Part shown: piece by piece, positions 1 to 7,310 of the stretch
Layout: the number at the start of each line of letters is the position of its first letter
Position numbering within the stretch: position 1 is the stretch's first letter
The notes under the pieces: generated by a model
Databases searched by the model: none
Told to the model about the DNA's origin: nothing
What the model saw: the letters and a program-made list of their open reading frames with translations, nothing else
Position numbers and translations under genes: made by a program
Origin: Verrucomicrobiota bacterium
GTDB taxonomy: Bacteria; Verrucomicrobiota; Verrucomicrobiia; Opitutales; Coraliomargaritaceae
NCBI GenBank assembly: GCA_027620575.1
Contig: JAQCDT010000007.1
Coordinates: 1-18,880 of the forward strand
Direction: 5' to 3'
Length of the DNA: 18,880 nucleotides

Positions 1-41
1 TCATAACTTTCTTCAATTCCATCTAACCAGTCTTTTGCCAT
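1..41 (-). CDS. Start of an unidentified gene, cut by the window edge
   Basis: On the minus strand an ATG at 41-39 opens a frame that stays open to the window edge and reads MAKDWLDGIEESY. The fragment is too short to assign to a family. It would be transcribed divergently from the NRAMP-related gene, with a 144-bp gap between the two starts, which fits a shared regulatory region. No Shine-Dalgarno sequence precedes the ATG, as for most genes here. It could be a chance open stretch. Confidence 0.4.
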   Translation of the reverse strand, partial: MAKDWLDGIEESY

Positions 42-185
42 GTTTTATTGCTAACCTATATTTCGAAACTCTGTTCTCACAATAAAAATATCCAATTAAT
101 TTTCAAGAAACTGATGACTATTTTTTGAATTAAAAAATTCTAGCTTTATTTTTGCGCTCAAAAACATAAATTCAAAGATTAGCAA

Positions 186-1448
186 ATGGTGAAATCAAAC
201 AATCTACTCAAAACACTAGGGCCCGGAATATTAATTGCTTGTGCAGCCATCGGAGGTTCCCATCTAGTCTGGGCGACTCGTGCGGGTGCAGAATATGGAT
301 GGACATTACTCGGGCTTATCCTGCTAGCGAACTTTTTAAAATTCCCCTTTTTCTATTTTGGACAACATTACACCGCATGCACCGGAGAAAGCCTACTCTC
401 AGGCTATAAACGACAGGGTCCTATCTATTTAAATACCTTTATTGTGATTAATTTGCTTACGGGCAGTATTAATATAGCTGCTGTTGGAATGCTCACGGCA
501 TCCCTAAGCATGCCATTTTTAGGGTTTTTAAATTTAGAGCTAACCCATCTAACGATTCTTATTTTCCTTATTCTTTCGGGAATTCTTTACTTGGGCAACT
601 ATGCCGTGCTCGACCGCCTTTCAAAATGGATTATTGTAATTTTAACTGTCTGTACAATCGTAGCGGTGGCGCTTGCTTCCTTCAATCATAGCCCAAGCAC
701 AGTTGATGTTTCAAATACTGAAATCACGCCTTTTACATTGGCTTCATTGGCCTTTATCGTCAGTCTGCTAGGCTGGATGCCGGCCCCTATTGATTTATCT
801 ACATGGTCGTCACTTTGGATGCATAGCCGAGAAGCACAAACCCAGCACAAGGCTACGCCTAAAGAAGTTGCGATTGATTTTTCCATTGGCTACGGCATCA
901 CTACTATGCTTGCTTGTCTATTTTTAGCCCTAGGAGCACTGACCTTATTTAATACCGGCGCAGAGATTCCACAAAGCGGCATTCAATTTTCCAAACAGTT
1001 CATCGAACTCTATACACATTCAATTGGCCCATTTGCGAAACCGATTATCATTATTGCTGCATTTTTTACGATGCTGAGCACAACGCTCACCTGTCTCGAT
1101 GGCTATCCTCGTTCTTTAGCCACAAGCTTTCTTTTATTAAAAGCTTCTCCTAATCATTCTAAATCAGTCGATAAAAAGCACTATTCTTTGATGCTGATTA
1201 TTTATACTCTAGCCGCATCGGCTATACTTCTGCTATTTGTTAAAAATCTCATGTCGCTACTTAGTTTTGCCGCTACGGTTGCTTTTTTATCCTCTCCTAT
1301 TCTCGCTTGGATAAACCTCAAAGTCATGACGGGTGCGAATGTTTCGCCTGAGCATCAGCCAGCCACTTGGATAAAAATTACCAGTTACATTGGCATTGCA
1401 TTTTTTGCCATAATTTCTTTCCTCTTCATTTATAATAAACTCTTTTAG
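186..1448 (+). CDS. NRAMP-related divalent metal transporter
   Basis: A polytopic inner-membrane protein of 420 aa with about 11 hydrophobic segments. The N-terminus (GPGILIACAAIGGSHLVWATR) aligns with TM1 of the NRAMP/MntH family, which carries Mn2+, Fe2+ or related ions into the cell. The metal-binding signatures differ from canonical ones. The TM1 DPGN motif is replaced by GGSH at residues 23-26, and the TM6 MPH motif is replaced by MPAP at 198-201. That places it with the divergent NRAMP-related proteins of bacteria, whose substrate may be another ion (some relatives are described as Mg2+ transporters). It is the first gene of a four-gene plus-strand unit; arsC starts 6 nt after its stop. 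Fold assignment is firm; substrate is unknown. Start chosen at the only ATG before TM1; no SD is present. Confidence 0.85.
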   Translation: MVKSNNLLKTLGPGILIACAAIGGSHLVWATRAGAEYGWTLLGLILLANFLKFPFFYFGQHYTACTGESLLSGYKRQGPIYLNTFIVINLLTGSINIAAVGMLTASLSMPFLGFLNLELTHLTILIFLILSGILYLGNYAVLDRLSKWIIVILTVCTIVAVALASFNHSPSTVDVSNTEITPFTLASLAFIVSLLGWMPAPIDLSTWSSLWMHSREAQTQHKATPKEVAIDFSIGYGITTMLACLFLALGALTLFNTGAEIPQSGIQFSKQFIELYTHSIGPFAKPIIIIAAFFTMLSTTLTCLDGYPRSLATSFLLLKASPNHSKSVDKKHYSLMLIIYTLAASAILLLFVKNLMSLLSFAATVAFLSSPILAWINLKVMTGANVSPEHQPATWIKITSYIGIAFFAIISFLFIYNKLF

Positions 1449-1454
1449 AAAAAA

Positions 1455-1886
1455 ATGACAAAACCTAAAATACTCATTCTCTGTACGGGTAATTCTTGCC
1501 GCTCGCATATGGCCGAAGGCATTTTAAGAAATTCTGCGGATGATCTTTTTGAGATCTTTTCTGCCGGATCAAATCCAAAAGGCGAAGTTCATCCTCTGGC
1601 GATTGAAGCTTTGAAAGAAATAAACATTGATATTTCACATCATACTTCTGACCACTTAGATCTCTATTTAAACTCTGGTATCCATACGGTAATCACTGTC
1701 TGTGATAATGCGAAAGAAGCTTGCCCAGTTTTTCCTAATTCACCCAAAAGCTACCATTGGTCTTTTGAAGATCCCCCTCACGCAATGCAAGAAGGCGAAT
1801 CCGAAATAGATGCTTTTCGAAGAATCCGTGATCAAATCAAACTTGTTTTTGAAGCCTATGTTTCAGGTTACAGAGACGCTCAATAA
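1455..1886 (+). CDS. arsC: Arsenate reductase, thioredoxin-coupled (LMW-phosphatase fold)
   Basis: A cytoplasmic enzyme of 143 aa that reduces arsenate to arsenite with electrons from thioredoxin. The P-loop CTGNSCRS begins at Cys10 and includes Arg16, matching the CX5R motif of low-molecular-weight protein tyrosine phosphatases. Cys83 and Cys90 (VCDNAKEACP) sit where the pI258/Bacillus ArsC redox relay has Cys82 and Cys89, and the DPP loop follows at about 106-108. All three relay cysteines mark it as a true arsenate reductase rather than a tyrosine phosphatase. Length is normal for the family. It is 6 nt downstream of the NRAMP-related gene and 17 nt upstream of an AqpS-like channel gene, which supports an arsenic role. 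No arsR, arsB or acr3 lies in the window. Confidence 0.92.
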   Translation: MTKPKILILCTGNSCRSHMAEGILRNSADDLFEIFSAGSNPKGEVHPLAIEALKEINIDISHHTSDHLDLYLNSGIHTVITVCDNAKEACPVFPNSPKSYHWSFEDPPHAMQEGESEIDAFRRIRDQIKLVFEAYVSGYRDAQ

Positions 1887-1903
1887 TTTTTTACACACTC
1901 ATT

Positions 1904-2560
1904 ATGAAAGCTAAACTCATCACTGAATTTATCGGAACCTTTTTTCTTTATCTCATTATCAGTCTATCTGCAGTTGCTGGATTTGCCGGTGACTTTGCCC
2001 CTTTAGCTATTGGACTCGGCCTCGCCGCTCTCATATTTGCCTCAGGATTTCGCTCGAAAGCCCATTTCAATCCCGCTGTAACTGCCGCCTTTTTTATAAC
2101 TAAAAATCAACCAGCAAAAGAATCACTTTTTTATTGTATTGTAGTTATTGCTGGTGCCGCTCTTGCCGCCTTTGCAGCCTCAGTAATAGCACCAACGCCT
2201 TTCCAAGCGATCATTAATAATAGCTCGGGCTTACACAATTCAGAAAGCTTTCAATTAATTCCTGCTATCCTCAGTGAATTTCTATTCACCTTTGCCTTAG
2301 TCTGGGTGATTTTAAATGTAGCCCTTGCTAAAGATAACGCTGGTAATGGATTTTACGGAATAGCAATTGGTTTTGTTGTTGCTACTGGGGCTTTTTCCGT
2401 GGGCTCTGTTTCAGGTGCTTCATTCAATCCTGCAGTGAATATTGGATTATTAATCCATCAGATAATTGATCTGAAGTTATTTGCCATCTACACAGCAATC
2501 CAAGTATTTGCTGCTTTGGTAGCCTCTTTTGTTTTCATTTCTATTGAGCCTAAGAAATAG
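1904..2560 (+). CDS. aqpS: MIP/aquaporin channel, AqpS-like, probable As(III) exit channel
   Basis: A membrane channel of 218 aa with six predicted transmembrane segments and the two NPA half-helix motifs of the MIP family: HFNPAVT (NPA at 56-58) and SFNPAVN (NPA at 175-177). In most aquaporins an arginine follows the second NPA and forms the ar/R selectivity filter; here it is Val178. The Sinorhizobium meliloti arsenite channel AqpS is reported to carry a valine at the same place and is encoded in an ars operon. Sitting directly behind arsC, this gene most likely lets arsenite (or methylated arsenicals) leave the cell down its gradient. The alternative is a general small-solute facilitator. 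Family assignment is firm; arsenical transport is inferred from context and the filter residue. Confidence 0.85.
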   Translation: MKAKLITEFIGTFFLYLIISLSAVAGFAGDFAPLAIGLGLAALIFASGFRSKAHFNPAVTAAFFITKNQPAKESLFYCIVVIAGAALAAFAASVIAPTPFQAIINNSSGLHNSESFQLIPAILSEFLFTFALVWVILNVALAKDNAGNGFYGIAIGFVVATGAFSVGSVSGASFNPAVNIGLLIHQIIDLKLFAIYTAIQVFAALVASFVFISIEPKK

Positions 2561-2566
2561 AGCAAA

Positions 2567-3412
2567 ATGGCACATCTTTCTAGCGACAGAACAAAAGCAA
2601 TCGCCGATCGTTTATCGGTAATCGAAGCCCTACTTCCTCAATTAGAAAACGATGTTTTAGACTTACAAGTCACCTCTAATGCCAGAGCGACCAAGACCAA
2701 TATTTTCGATTTAGTCACGGAAGCTGATCTTCATTCAGAAAAAATAATCACTTCCGCTATTCAAAAACATTTTCCTGAAGACTCAATTATCGCAGAAGAA
2801 GGGACAAACAGTGATGCGCGCGATTCTGAATCCTTTACTTGGGTGATTGATCCAATCGATGGAACAGTGAATTACGCAAATCGCCTCCATCATTGGGGCA
2901 TATCGATAGGCATCGTGACTCAAAATACGCCAGTGGGTGGAATTGTGTCTGCCCCTTCATTGAACGAACGCTACCGAGCAATCAAAGGACAAGGTGCCAC
3001 TAAAAATGGAGTGCCGATCCAAGTCAGTGCAAAATCTTTACTCTCCGAAGGAGTTGTTGTAACCGGCTTTCCTTATGACCGAGCTATTCGAGCAGAACAT
3101 TTATCAAGGGCTCTCGCTAATTTTCTTAAGGTTGCCGGAGGTGTACGCCGTTTTGGTGCAGCTTCGATTGATTTTTGCTCTGTCGCAAATGGAACGGTTA
3201 TTGGATATTACGAAATGCAATTAAAGCCTTGGGATATGGCTGCTGGCTTAGTCATCGCGGAAGAAGCCGGAGCTAAGATTACAGATTTCAAAGGAAATCC
3301 AGTAAACTTATATGACAGTCACGGAGTTGTTGTTGCGAATCCTAGCATTCATAAACTCATGTTACCACACACGGCACCTATGCTAGATGCGATTGCCGTC
3401 ACAGAAAAATAG
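2567..3412 (+). CDS. suhB: Inositol-monophosphatase family phosphatase (SuhB-like)
   Basis: A soluble Mg2+-dependent phosphatase of 281 aa. The family signatures are all present: DLVTEAD at about 48-54, the acidic pair in IIAEEG at about 74-79, the metal-binding DPIDGT at 95-100, and WDMAAG at 222-227. Members hydrolyse inositol-1-phosphate, histidinol phosphate, PAP or related small phosphates, and E. coli SuhB also acts in rRNA transcription antitermination. Sequence alone does not tell these apart; the GTVNYA context favours the IMPase/SuhB branch over CysQ. The gene starts 6 nt after the aquaporin stop and is probably the last of the plus-strand unit. Its 3' end converges on the tRNA-Pro gene. 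A role in arsenic handling is not evident. Confidence 0.88.
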   Translation: MAHLSSDRTKAIADRLSVIEALLPQLENDVLDLQVTSNARATKTNIFDLVTEADLHSEKIITSAIQKHFPEDSIIAEEGTNSDARDSESFTWVIDPIDGTVNYANRLHHWGISIGIVTQNTPVGGIVSAPSLNERYRAIKGQGATKNGVPIQVSAKSLLSEGVVVTGFPYDRAIRAEHLSRALANFLKVAGGVRRFGAASIDFCSVANGTVIGYYEMQLKPWDMAAGLVIAEEAGAKITDFKGNPVNLYDSHGVVVANPSIHKLMLPHTAPMLDAIAVTEK

Positions 3413-3437
3413 ATTTGCGTTCATGACTGGGGGATCA

Positions 3438-3550
<113 letters not shown>

Positions 3551-3562
3551 TAACGAATCTCC

Positions 3563-3591
3563 TAACCCATCAAAAAATTTATTTCTGTCAA
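3563..3591 (-). promoter_or_regulatory. Possible tRNA-Pro promoter (perfect -35, poor -10)
   Basis: On the minus strand TTGACA lies at 3591-3586, about 36 bp upstream of the tRNA 5' end at 3550. That is the right distance for a short-leader tRNA promoter. The hexamer 17 bp further on, GGGTTA (3568-3563), is a poor -10, so only the -35 element is well supported. Confidence 0.35.
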
Positions 3592-3667
3592 TGCTCTTTC
3601 CTCATTATTCGTTTGAAAGAATCTTTTCCTATACTATAGATAATAAAAATTAACCCAATTTATAACA

Positions 3668-4006
3668 ATGCCATTTGATATTACAGGAACGATAAAAGAA
3701 GTCTTTGAAGTCCAAACTTTTGCCAATGATTTCAAAAAACGAGAATTTTTACTGACAACAGAAAACGATAAATACCCCCAGAATATTGTTTTTGGATGCT
3801 TAAAAGATAAAATTGAACTGCTTGAATCCGTCAAACCGGGTGATACAGTAACGGTTCATTTTGACATCAGCTGCCGAGAATGGAATGACAAACATTTTGT
3901 TAATTTAAATGCTTGGAAAATTGATCAACAATCCAGCAGTGCAACAGGCGAATCCTCTGAATCGGGAAGTTCGGACGTTGTGCTCGATGAAGAGCCACCG
4001 TTTTAA
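3668..4006 (+). CDS. DUF3127 protein, probable OB-fold with SSB-like acidic C-terminal tip
   Basis: A cytoplasmic protein of 112 aa. Residues 1 to about 85 match the DUF3127 pattern: an opening GTIKEV strand, FKKREFLLTTE, YPQNIVFGCLKDKIELL, PGDTVTVHFDISCREW and NAWKID. Such alternating strands fit a small OB-fold. A low-complexity Ser/Glu/Gly linker (about 88-102) follows, then the acidic end DEEPPF. That end resembles the DDDIPF tip with which SSB recruits RecO, RecQ, PriA and other partners. Together these suggest a single-stranded nucleic-acid-binding accessory protein, although no function is established for the family. It is a single gene between the tRNA and the convergent fabV. No SD precedes the ATG. 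Family match is fairly sure; the SSB comparison is inference. Confidence 0.8.
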   Translation: MPFDITGTIKEVFEVQTFANDFKKREFLLTTENDKYPQNIVFGCLKDKIELLESVKPGDTVTVHFDISCREWNDKHFVNLNAWKIDQQSSSATGESSESGSSDVVLDEEPPF

Positions 4007-4024
4007 CCAAATTTCTAGAGTCTT

Positions 4025-4044
4025 AAGCTTAACTGCTTAAGCTT
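4025..4044. terminator. Hairpin between convergent DUF3127 gene and fabV
   Basis: AAGCTTAA (4025-4032), loop CTGC, TTAAGCTT (4037-4044) form a perfect 8-bp stem that straddles the fabV stop codon at 4031-4029. The two genes converge here with a 22-bp gap, so a bidirectional terminator is plausible. The stem is AT-rich and only a short T-run follows on the plus strand, so strength is uncertain. Confidence 0.45.
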
Positions 4045-5210
4045 TGTATGGGCCGATCCACTTCTACATCTTTCGAATAGTCAATCCCATCAAGACCAAA
4101 TCCAAAGAGTTCAAGGAATTCTTTTTGGTAAGCATCAAAATCAGAGACATCTCTGAGGTTTTCCGTGGTGACATTTGGCCAAATTGAGGCAACTGCTTCT
4201 TGGACTTCTGGGTCCATTTCCCAGTCATCGACTCGAATGCGCCCCTCTTGGTCTAAATTGAGCGCTCCTTCATATAGGCGATCTTTAAACAGGCGGACAA
4301 TTTGCTCGATACATCCTTCGTGAGTGCCTTTGGCTTTCATAATCTTAAAGAGAATAGAAATATAAAGAGGCACGACAGGAATCGCTGAGCTGGCCTGAGT
4401 CACGACTGCCTTATTCACTGAGACATAGGCCTCAATTCCATATTTTTCATGAATCGCACGACTCGCACGCTCTACGTCAAGTTTTGCTGTTCCAATTGTT
4501 CCATTCTTATACACTGGCCAAGTCACTTCTGGCCCGATGTAGGAATAAGCTACAGTTTTAGTTTCGGAAGTGAGCACACCGGCATTTGATAATGCCTCCA
4601 TCCAAAGCTCCCAATCTTCGCCACCCATGACTTTTACTGTATTTTCAATATCTTCTTCATTAGCTGGTTCAATAGAAACACTTTCTACCAACCCTTTATT
4701 CGTGTCTAAACTCGTATTACTGAAACTCGTTCCGATTGGCTTTAAGCAAGATTTGTAAGTCTCGCCTGTAGCTGGGTCGGTTCTTCTTGGAGAAGCCAAA
4801 CTATAAATCACACAATCCACCGTTCCCCAGTCTTCTTTGATTGTTTGAATGACCTCCGACTTTATCTCATTGGAAAAAGCATCTCCATTGATACTCTTTG
4901 CATACAGGCCAGCTGCTTGTGCTTCATTTTCAAAAGCAACTGTATTGTACCAACCTGCACTGGCAGGCTTTCCATTAGACGATGGTCGCTCAAAGAAGAC
5001 TCCTAAAGTACTTGCTTCACAAGAAAAAGCTGCAGTGATTCTCGATGACAATCCATAGCCCGTTGATGCACCGATAACTAACACTTTTTTGGGCCCTGAT
5101 TGAATAGGGCTAGCCTTAGCTACTGCTATCTCTTGAGCAACTTTCTTAGCACATCCCTCAGGGTGTGCGGTGATACAAACAAATCCTCTAATTTTAGGTT
5201 CAACAATCAT
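4029..5210 (-). CDS. fabV: Trans-2-enoyl-ACP/CoA reductase (NADH), FabV family
   Basis: An enzyme of 393 aa for the last, NADH-dependent reduction step of fatty-acid elongation in the cytoplasm. The start MIVEPKIRGFVCITAHPEGC is the typical FabV N-terminus. The NADH-binding loop GASTGYGL lies at 47-54, SLASPRRTDP at about 137-146, and the FabV-specific active-site spacing Y-x8-K at Tyr234/Lys243 (YKNGTIGTAK). Length is that of the family (about 390-400). FabV is less sensitive to triclosan than FabI in several bacteria. The gene begins 10 nt after ugd and is probably co-transcribed with it, although no shared pathway is obvious. No SD precedes the ATG. Confidence 0.96.
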   Translation of the reverse strand: MIVEPKIRGFVCITAHPEGCAKKVAQEIAVAKASPIQSGPKKVLVIGASTGYGLSSRITAAFSCEASTLGVFFERPSSNGKPASAGWYNTVAFENEAQAAGLYAKSINGDAFSNEIKSEVIQTIKEDWGTVDCVIYSLASPRRTDPATGETYKSCLKPIGTSFSNTSLDTNKGLVESVSIEPANEEDIENTVKVMGGEDWELWMEALSNAGVLTSETKTVAYSYIGPEVTWPVYKNGTIGTAKLDVERASRAIHEKYGIEAYVSVNKAVVTQASSAIPVVPLYISILFKIMKAKGTHEGCIEQIVRLFKDRLYEGALNLDQEGRIRVDDWEMDPEVQEAVASIWPNVTTENLRDVSDFDAYQKEFLELFGFGLDGIDYSKDVEVDRPIQSLSS

Positions 5211-5220
5211 GATGTATTTT

Positions 5221-6579
5221 TTAAGTGCGTCCTATACTTTGTGCGTCAAAACCTATTTTGCGAAGTGCTTCTATATCTAAGATATTTCTGCCATCGTAAA
5301 TAAAGGCGGGTTTGCGCATCATCTCGTATATCTTTGTAAAATCGAGTGTTTTAAACATATCCCATTCCGTTAAGATTAATATAGCATCCGCTTCTTCAGC
5401 TGCCTCGTATGGGTCTTTAGCAATAGAAACCTTTTGATTATCATCGCTTACATGGAGGTCTTTACGGATTTGTTCTTCGCTGACTTTAGGATCAAAAATA
5501 GTCACGTTCGCACTTTCGGCTAACAAATCACTAGCAATTGATATTGCTGCAGATTCTCGGGTGTCATTCGTATCTTTTTTAAAAGCAAAACCATAAAGCG
5601 CGATTTTTTTATGTGACACTGTATTAAATAAATGACTCAAAACATTGGCTGAAAAGCGCTTCTTTTGGTAGTCGTTCATTTCAATAACACTGTTCCAATA
5701 ATCAGCGACCTCTTTTAAACCAAAATGTTCACACATATAAGCTAAATTCAAAATGTCTTTTTTGAAGCATGAGCCACCAAATCCAACCGACGCTTTTAAA
5801 AACTTTGGCCCGATACGCTCATCCGTACCTATCGCATGTGCGACTTCATCAACATTCGCACCTGTTGCTTCACACAAAGCAGATATAGCATTGATCGAAG
5901 AGATTCGCTGAGCTAAAAATGCATTAGCGGTTAATTTTGATAATTCCGAAGACCAAATATTCGTTGTAATAATTTTTTCCCTAGGAACCCAATTTTCGTA
6001 AATGCTTACGAGCTGATCAACCGCAACTTGACCTTCCTTTGTTGGGTCTCCTCCAATTAAAACCCGATCAGGCGATTCTAAATCTTGGATGGCTGTTCCC
6101 TCCGCTAAAAATTCTGGATTCGATAATATTTGAAAATTTCGTCCCTGTGAATTTGCCGTTAAAATGTGTTTTATCGATTCTGCGGTGCGTACAGGCAGTG
6201 TAGATTTTTCAACAACAATCTTATCGCCTTGTGCCACTTTAGCGATTTGCCTCGCACAATTTTCAACATAACGTAAATCAGCGGCTCGCCCTGCACCGAT
6301 ACCATAGGTTTTTGTTGGCGTATTCACAGCTAAAAAAATCATCTCTGATTCTAAAATCGCTTTATCCACATCTGATGAAAAAAATAGATTTTTACCACGG
6401 CATTCTTGTACGACTGCATCTAAGCCAGGCTCATAGACTGGTAAGTGATCCGAATTCCACTCTGCGATACGTTCTTGATTAATATCAACAACCGTCACTT
6501 CAATATGGGGGCACTTTTGTGCGATTACAGCCATCGTAGGACCGCCGACGTATCCCGCACCTATACAACATACTTTCAT
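5221..6579 (-). CDS. ugd: UDP-glucose 6-dehydrogenase, metazoan-like type
   Basis: Oxidises UDP-glucose to UDP-glucuronate with two NAD+, feeding cell-surface polysaccharide synthesis. The protein has 452 aa. It opens with the Rossmann motif CCIGAGYVGGPT and includes VVDIN, LPVYEPGLDAVV and CRGKNLFFS. The catalytic nucleophile is Cys271 in GFGGSCFKKD, equivalent to human Cys276. The N-terminal segments are much closer to animal/plant UGDH than to the shorter TuaD/Ugd of E. coli and Bacillus. The C-terminal UDP-binding domain (about 330-452) is complete. It follows an HNH gene by 41 bp and precedes fabV by 10 nt. Function is secure. Confidence 0.96.
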   Translation of the reverse strand: MKVCCIGAGYVGGPTMAVIAQKCPHIEVTVVDINQERIAEWNSDHLPVYEPGLDAVVQECRGKNLFFSSDVDKAILESEMIFLAVNTPTKTYGIGAGRAADLRYVENCARQIAKVAQGDKIVVEKSTLPVRTAESIKHILTANSQGRNFQILSNPEFLAEGTAIQDLESPDRVLIGGDPTKEGQVAVDQLVSIYENWVPREKIITTNIWSSELSKLTANAFLAQRISSINAISALCEATGANVDEVAHAIGTDERIGPKFLKASVGFGGSCFKKDILNLAYMCEHFGLKEVADYWNSVIEMNDYQKKRFSANVLSHLFNTVSHKKIALYGFAFKKDTNDTRESAAISIASDLLAESANVTIFDPKVSEEQIRKDLHVSDDNQKVSIAKDPYEAAEEADAILILTEWDMFKTLDFTKIYEMMRKPAFIYDGRNILDIEALRKIGFDAQSIGRT

Positions 6580-6590
6580 AGAGAGTCATA

Positions 6591-6620
6591 AAACCAAGTG
6601 TGTCCCTTAGGACAAGGTTT
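6591..6620 (-). terminator. Weak hairpin between the HNH gene and ugd
   Basis: On the minus strand, AAACC...GGTTT (6620-6616 with 6595-6591) and TGTCC/GGACA (6614-6610 with 6605-6601) pair around the loop TAAG, with an internal loop. The stem ends in TTTT. It occupies most of the gap between the HNH stop and the ugd start. It may be a weak terminator, attenuator or processing site. Confidence 0.3.
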
Positions 6621-6624
6621 AAAT

Positions 6625-7236
6625 TTACTGAGCCACTTTGTTTAAGTTTAAAAAATGCTCCCAATCTTTCTCATAGGATTGTCCAATTAATGAACTGATA
6701 AATGGACGCCATCTAGGTCGCTCTGGCTTTTTTATAAGACGCATATTCGCTTGGTGCGGCAATCGATTCGCTTTTCTTGAATTACATTTAATACAAGAAG
6801 TAACGATATTTTCCCATGAAGTCTTGCCCCCTTGATCCCTTGGGATCACATGATCCATATTCAAAAGAGCCGGTTCTAGTTGATTCCCACAATATTGGCA
6901 CCGATGATCATCTCTATCTAATAAATTTTCTCGGCTGAATTTTATTTCATGAACGGGTACCTGAGAATAGGTACGAAGTAAAAGTACTTTTGGAACTAAA
7001 ATCTTCAAACGCACAGTTTGGATATGCTCATTAGGTGTTTCGCCCATATCTTGCATTTCTTCGGATAATTTCAACCAAGCATCTGAATTCATTAAACGAT
7101 AGCTTTGGTCGCCTGTATAAATGACCTGTGCATTATCTTGAAGTAAGAGACTAAAGCCTCTCTGAACACCGACAATATTAACAGCCTGCCAGAGACGGTT
7201 AAGAACTAAAATTTTATAGTTCAGATTAATCTTCAT
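6625..7236 (-). CDS. HNH endonuclease family protein
   Basis: A 203-aa protein with an N-terminal alpha/beta region (about 8-100, including VLNRLWQAVNIV and RLKILVPKVLLLRTY) followed by an HNH nuclease domain. The zinc ligands are Cys113/Cys116 (CQYC) and Cys148/Cys151 (CIKC). The catalytic segment is MDHVIPRDQGG with Asp128 and His129, and Asn143 and Asn152 supply the remaining family residues. This full-length arrangement is widespread as a chromosomal stand-alone protein and is not a homing endonuclease in an intron. Its biological role is not established. There is no methylase next to it, so it is not an obvious restriction system. It has a good promoter of its own and may head a unit with ugd and fabV. 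Confidence 0.88.
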   Translation of the reverse strand: MKINLNYKILVLNRLWQAVNIVGVQRGFSLLLQDNAQVIYTGDQSYRLMNSDAWLKLSEEMQDMGETPNEHIQTVRLKILVPKVLLLRTYSQVPVHEIKFSRENLLDRDDHRCQYCGNQLEPALLNMDHVIPRDQGGKTSWENIVTSCIKCNSRKANRLPHQANMRLIKKPERPRWRPFISSLIGQSYEKDWEHFLNLNKVAQ

Positions 7237-7249
7237 CAGAAGATGCTAG

Positions 7250-7277
7250 GTTATAGTTGGTCCTTTTAAACTGTCAA
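7250..7277 (-). promoter_or_regulatory. Sigma-70-type promoter of the HNH gene
   Basis: On the minus strand TTGACA (7277-7272) is followed after 16 bp by TATAAC (7255-7250). The expected start of transcription is near 7243, only about 7 nt before the ATG at 7236, so the mRNA would be almost leaderless. The match to consensus is the best -35/-10 pair in this part of the window. Confidence 0.6.
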
Positions 7278-7310
7278 TAATTAGCTGAAAATTATGAAGA
7301 TTTTTTTAGA

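Noticed and set aside
10..185. Metal-sensing riboswitch before the NRAMP-related gene
   Set aside because: Only a short GAATT-AAAA-AATTC repeat and AT-rich sequence are seen; no conserved riboswitch core such as that of yybP-ykoY is recognisable.
6625..7236. HNH gene as part of a restriction-modification or phage-defence island
   Set aside because: Neighbours are housekeeping genes; there is no methyltransferase, helicase, toxin, integrase or repeat array.
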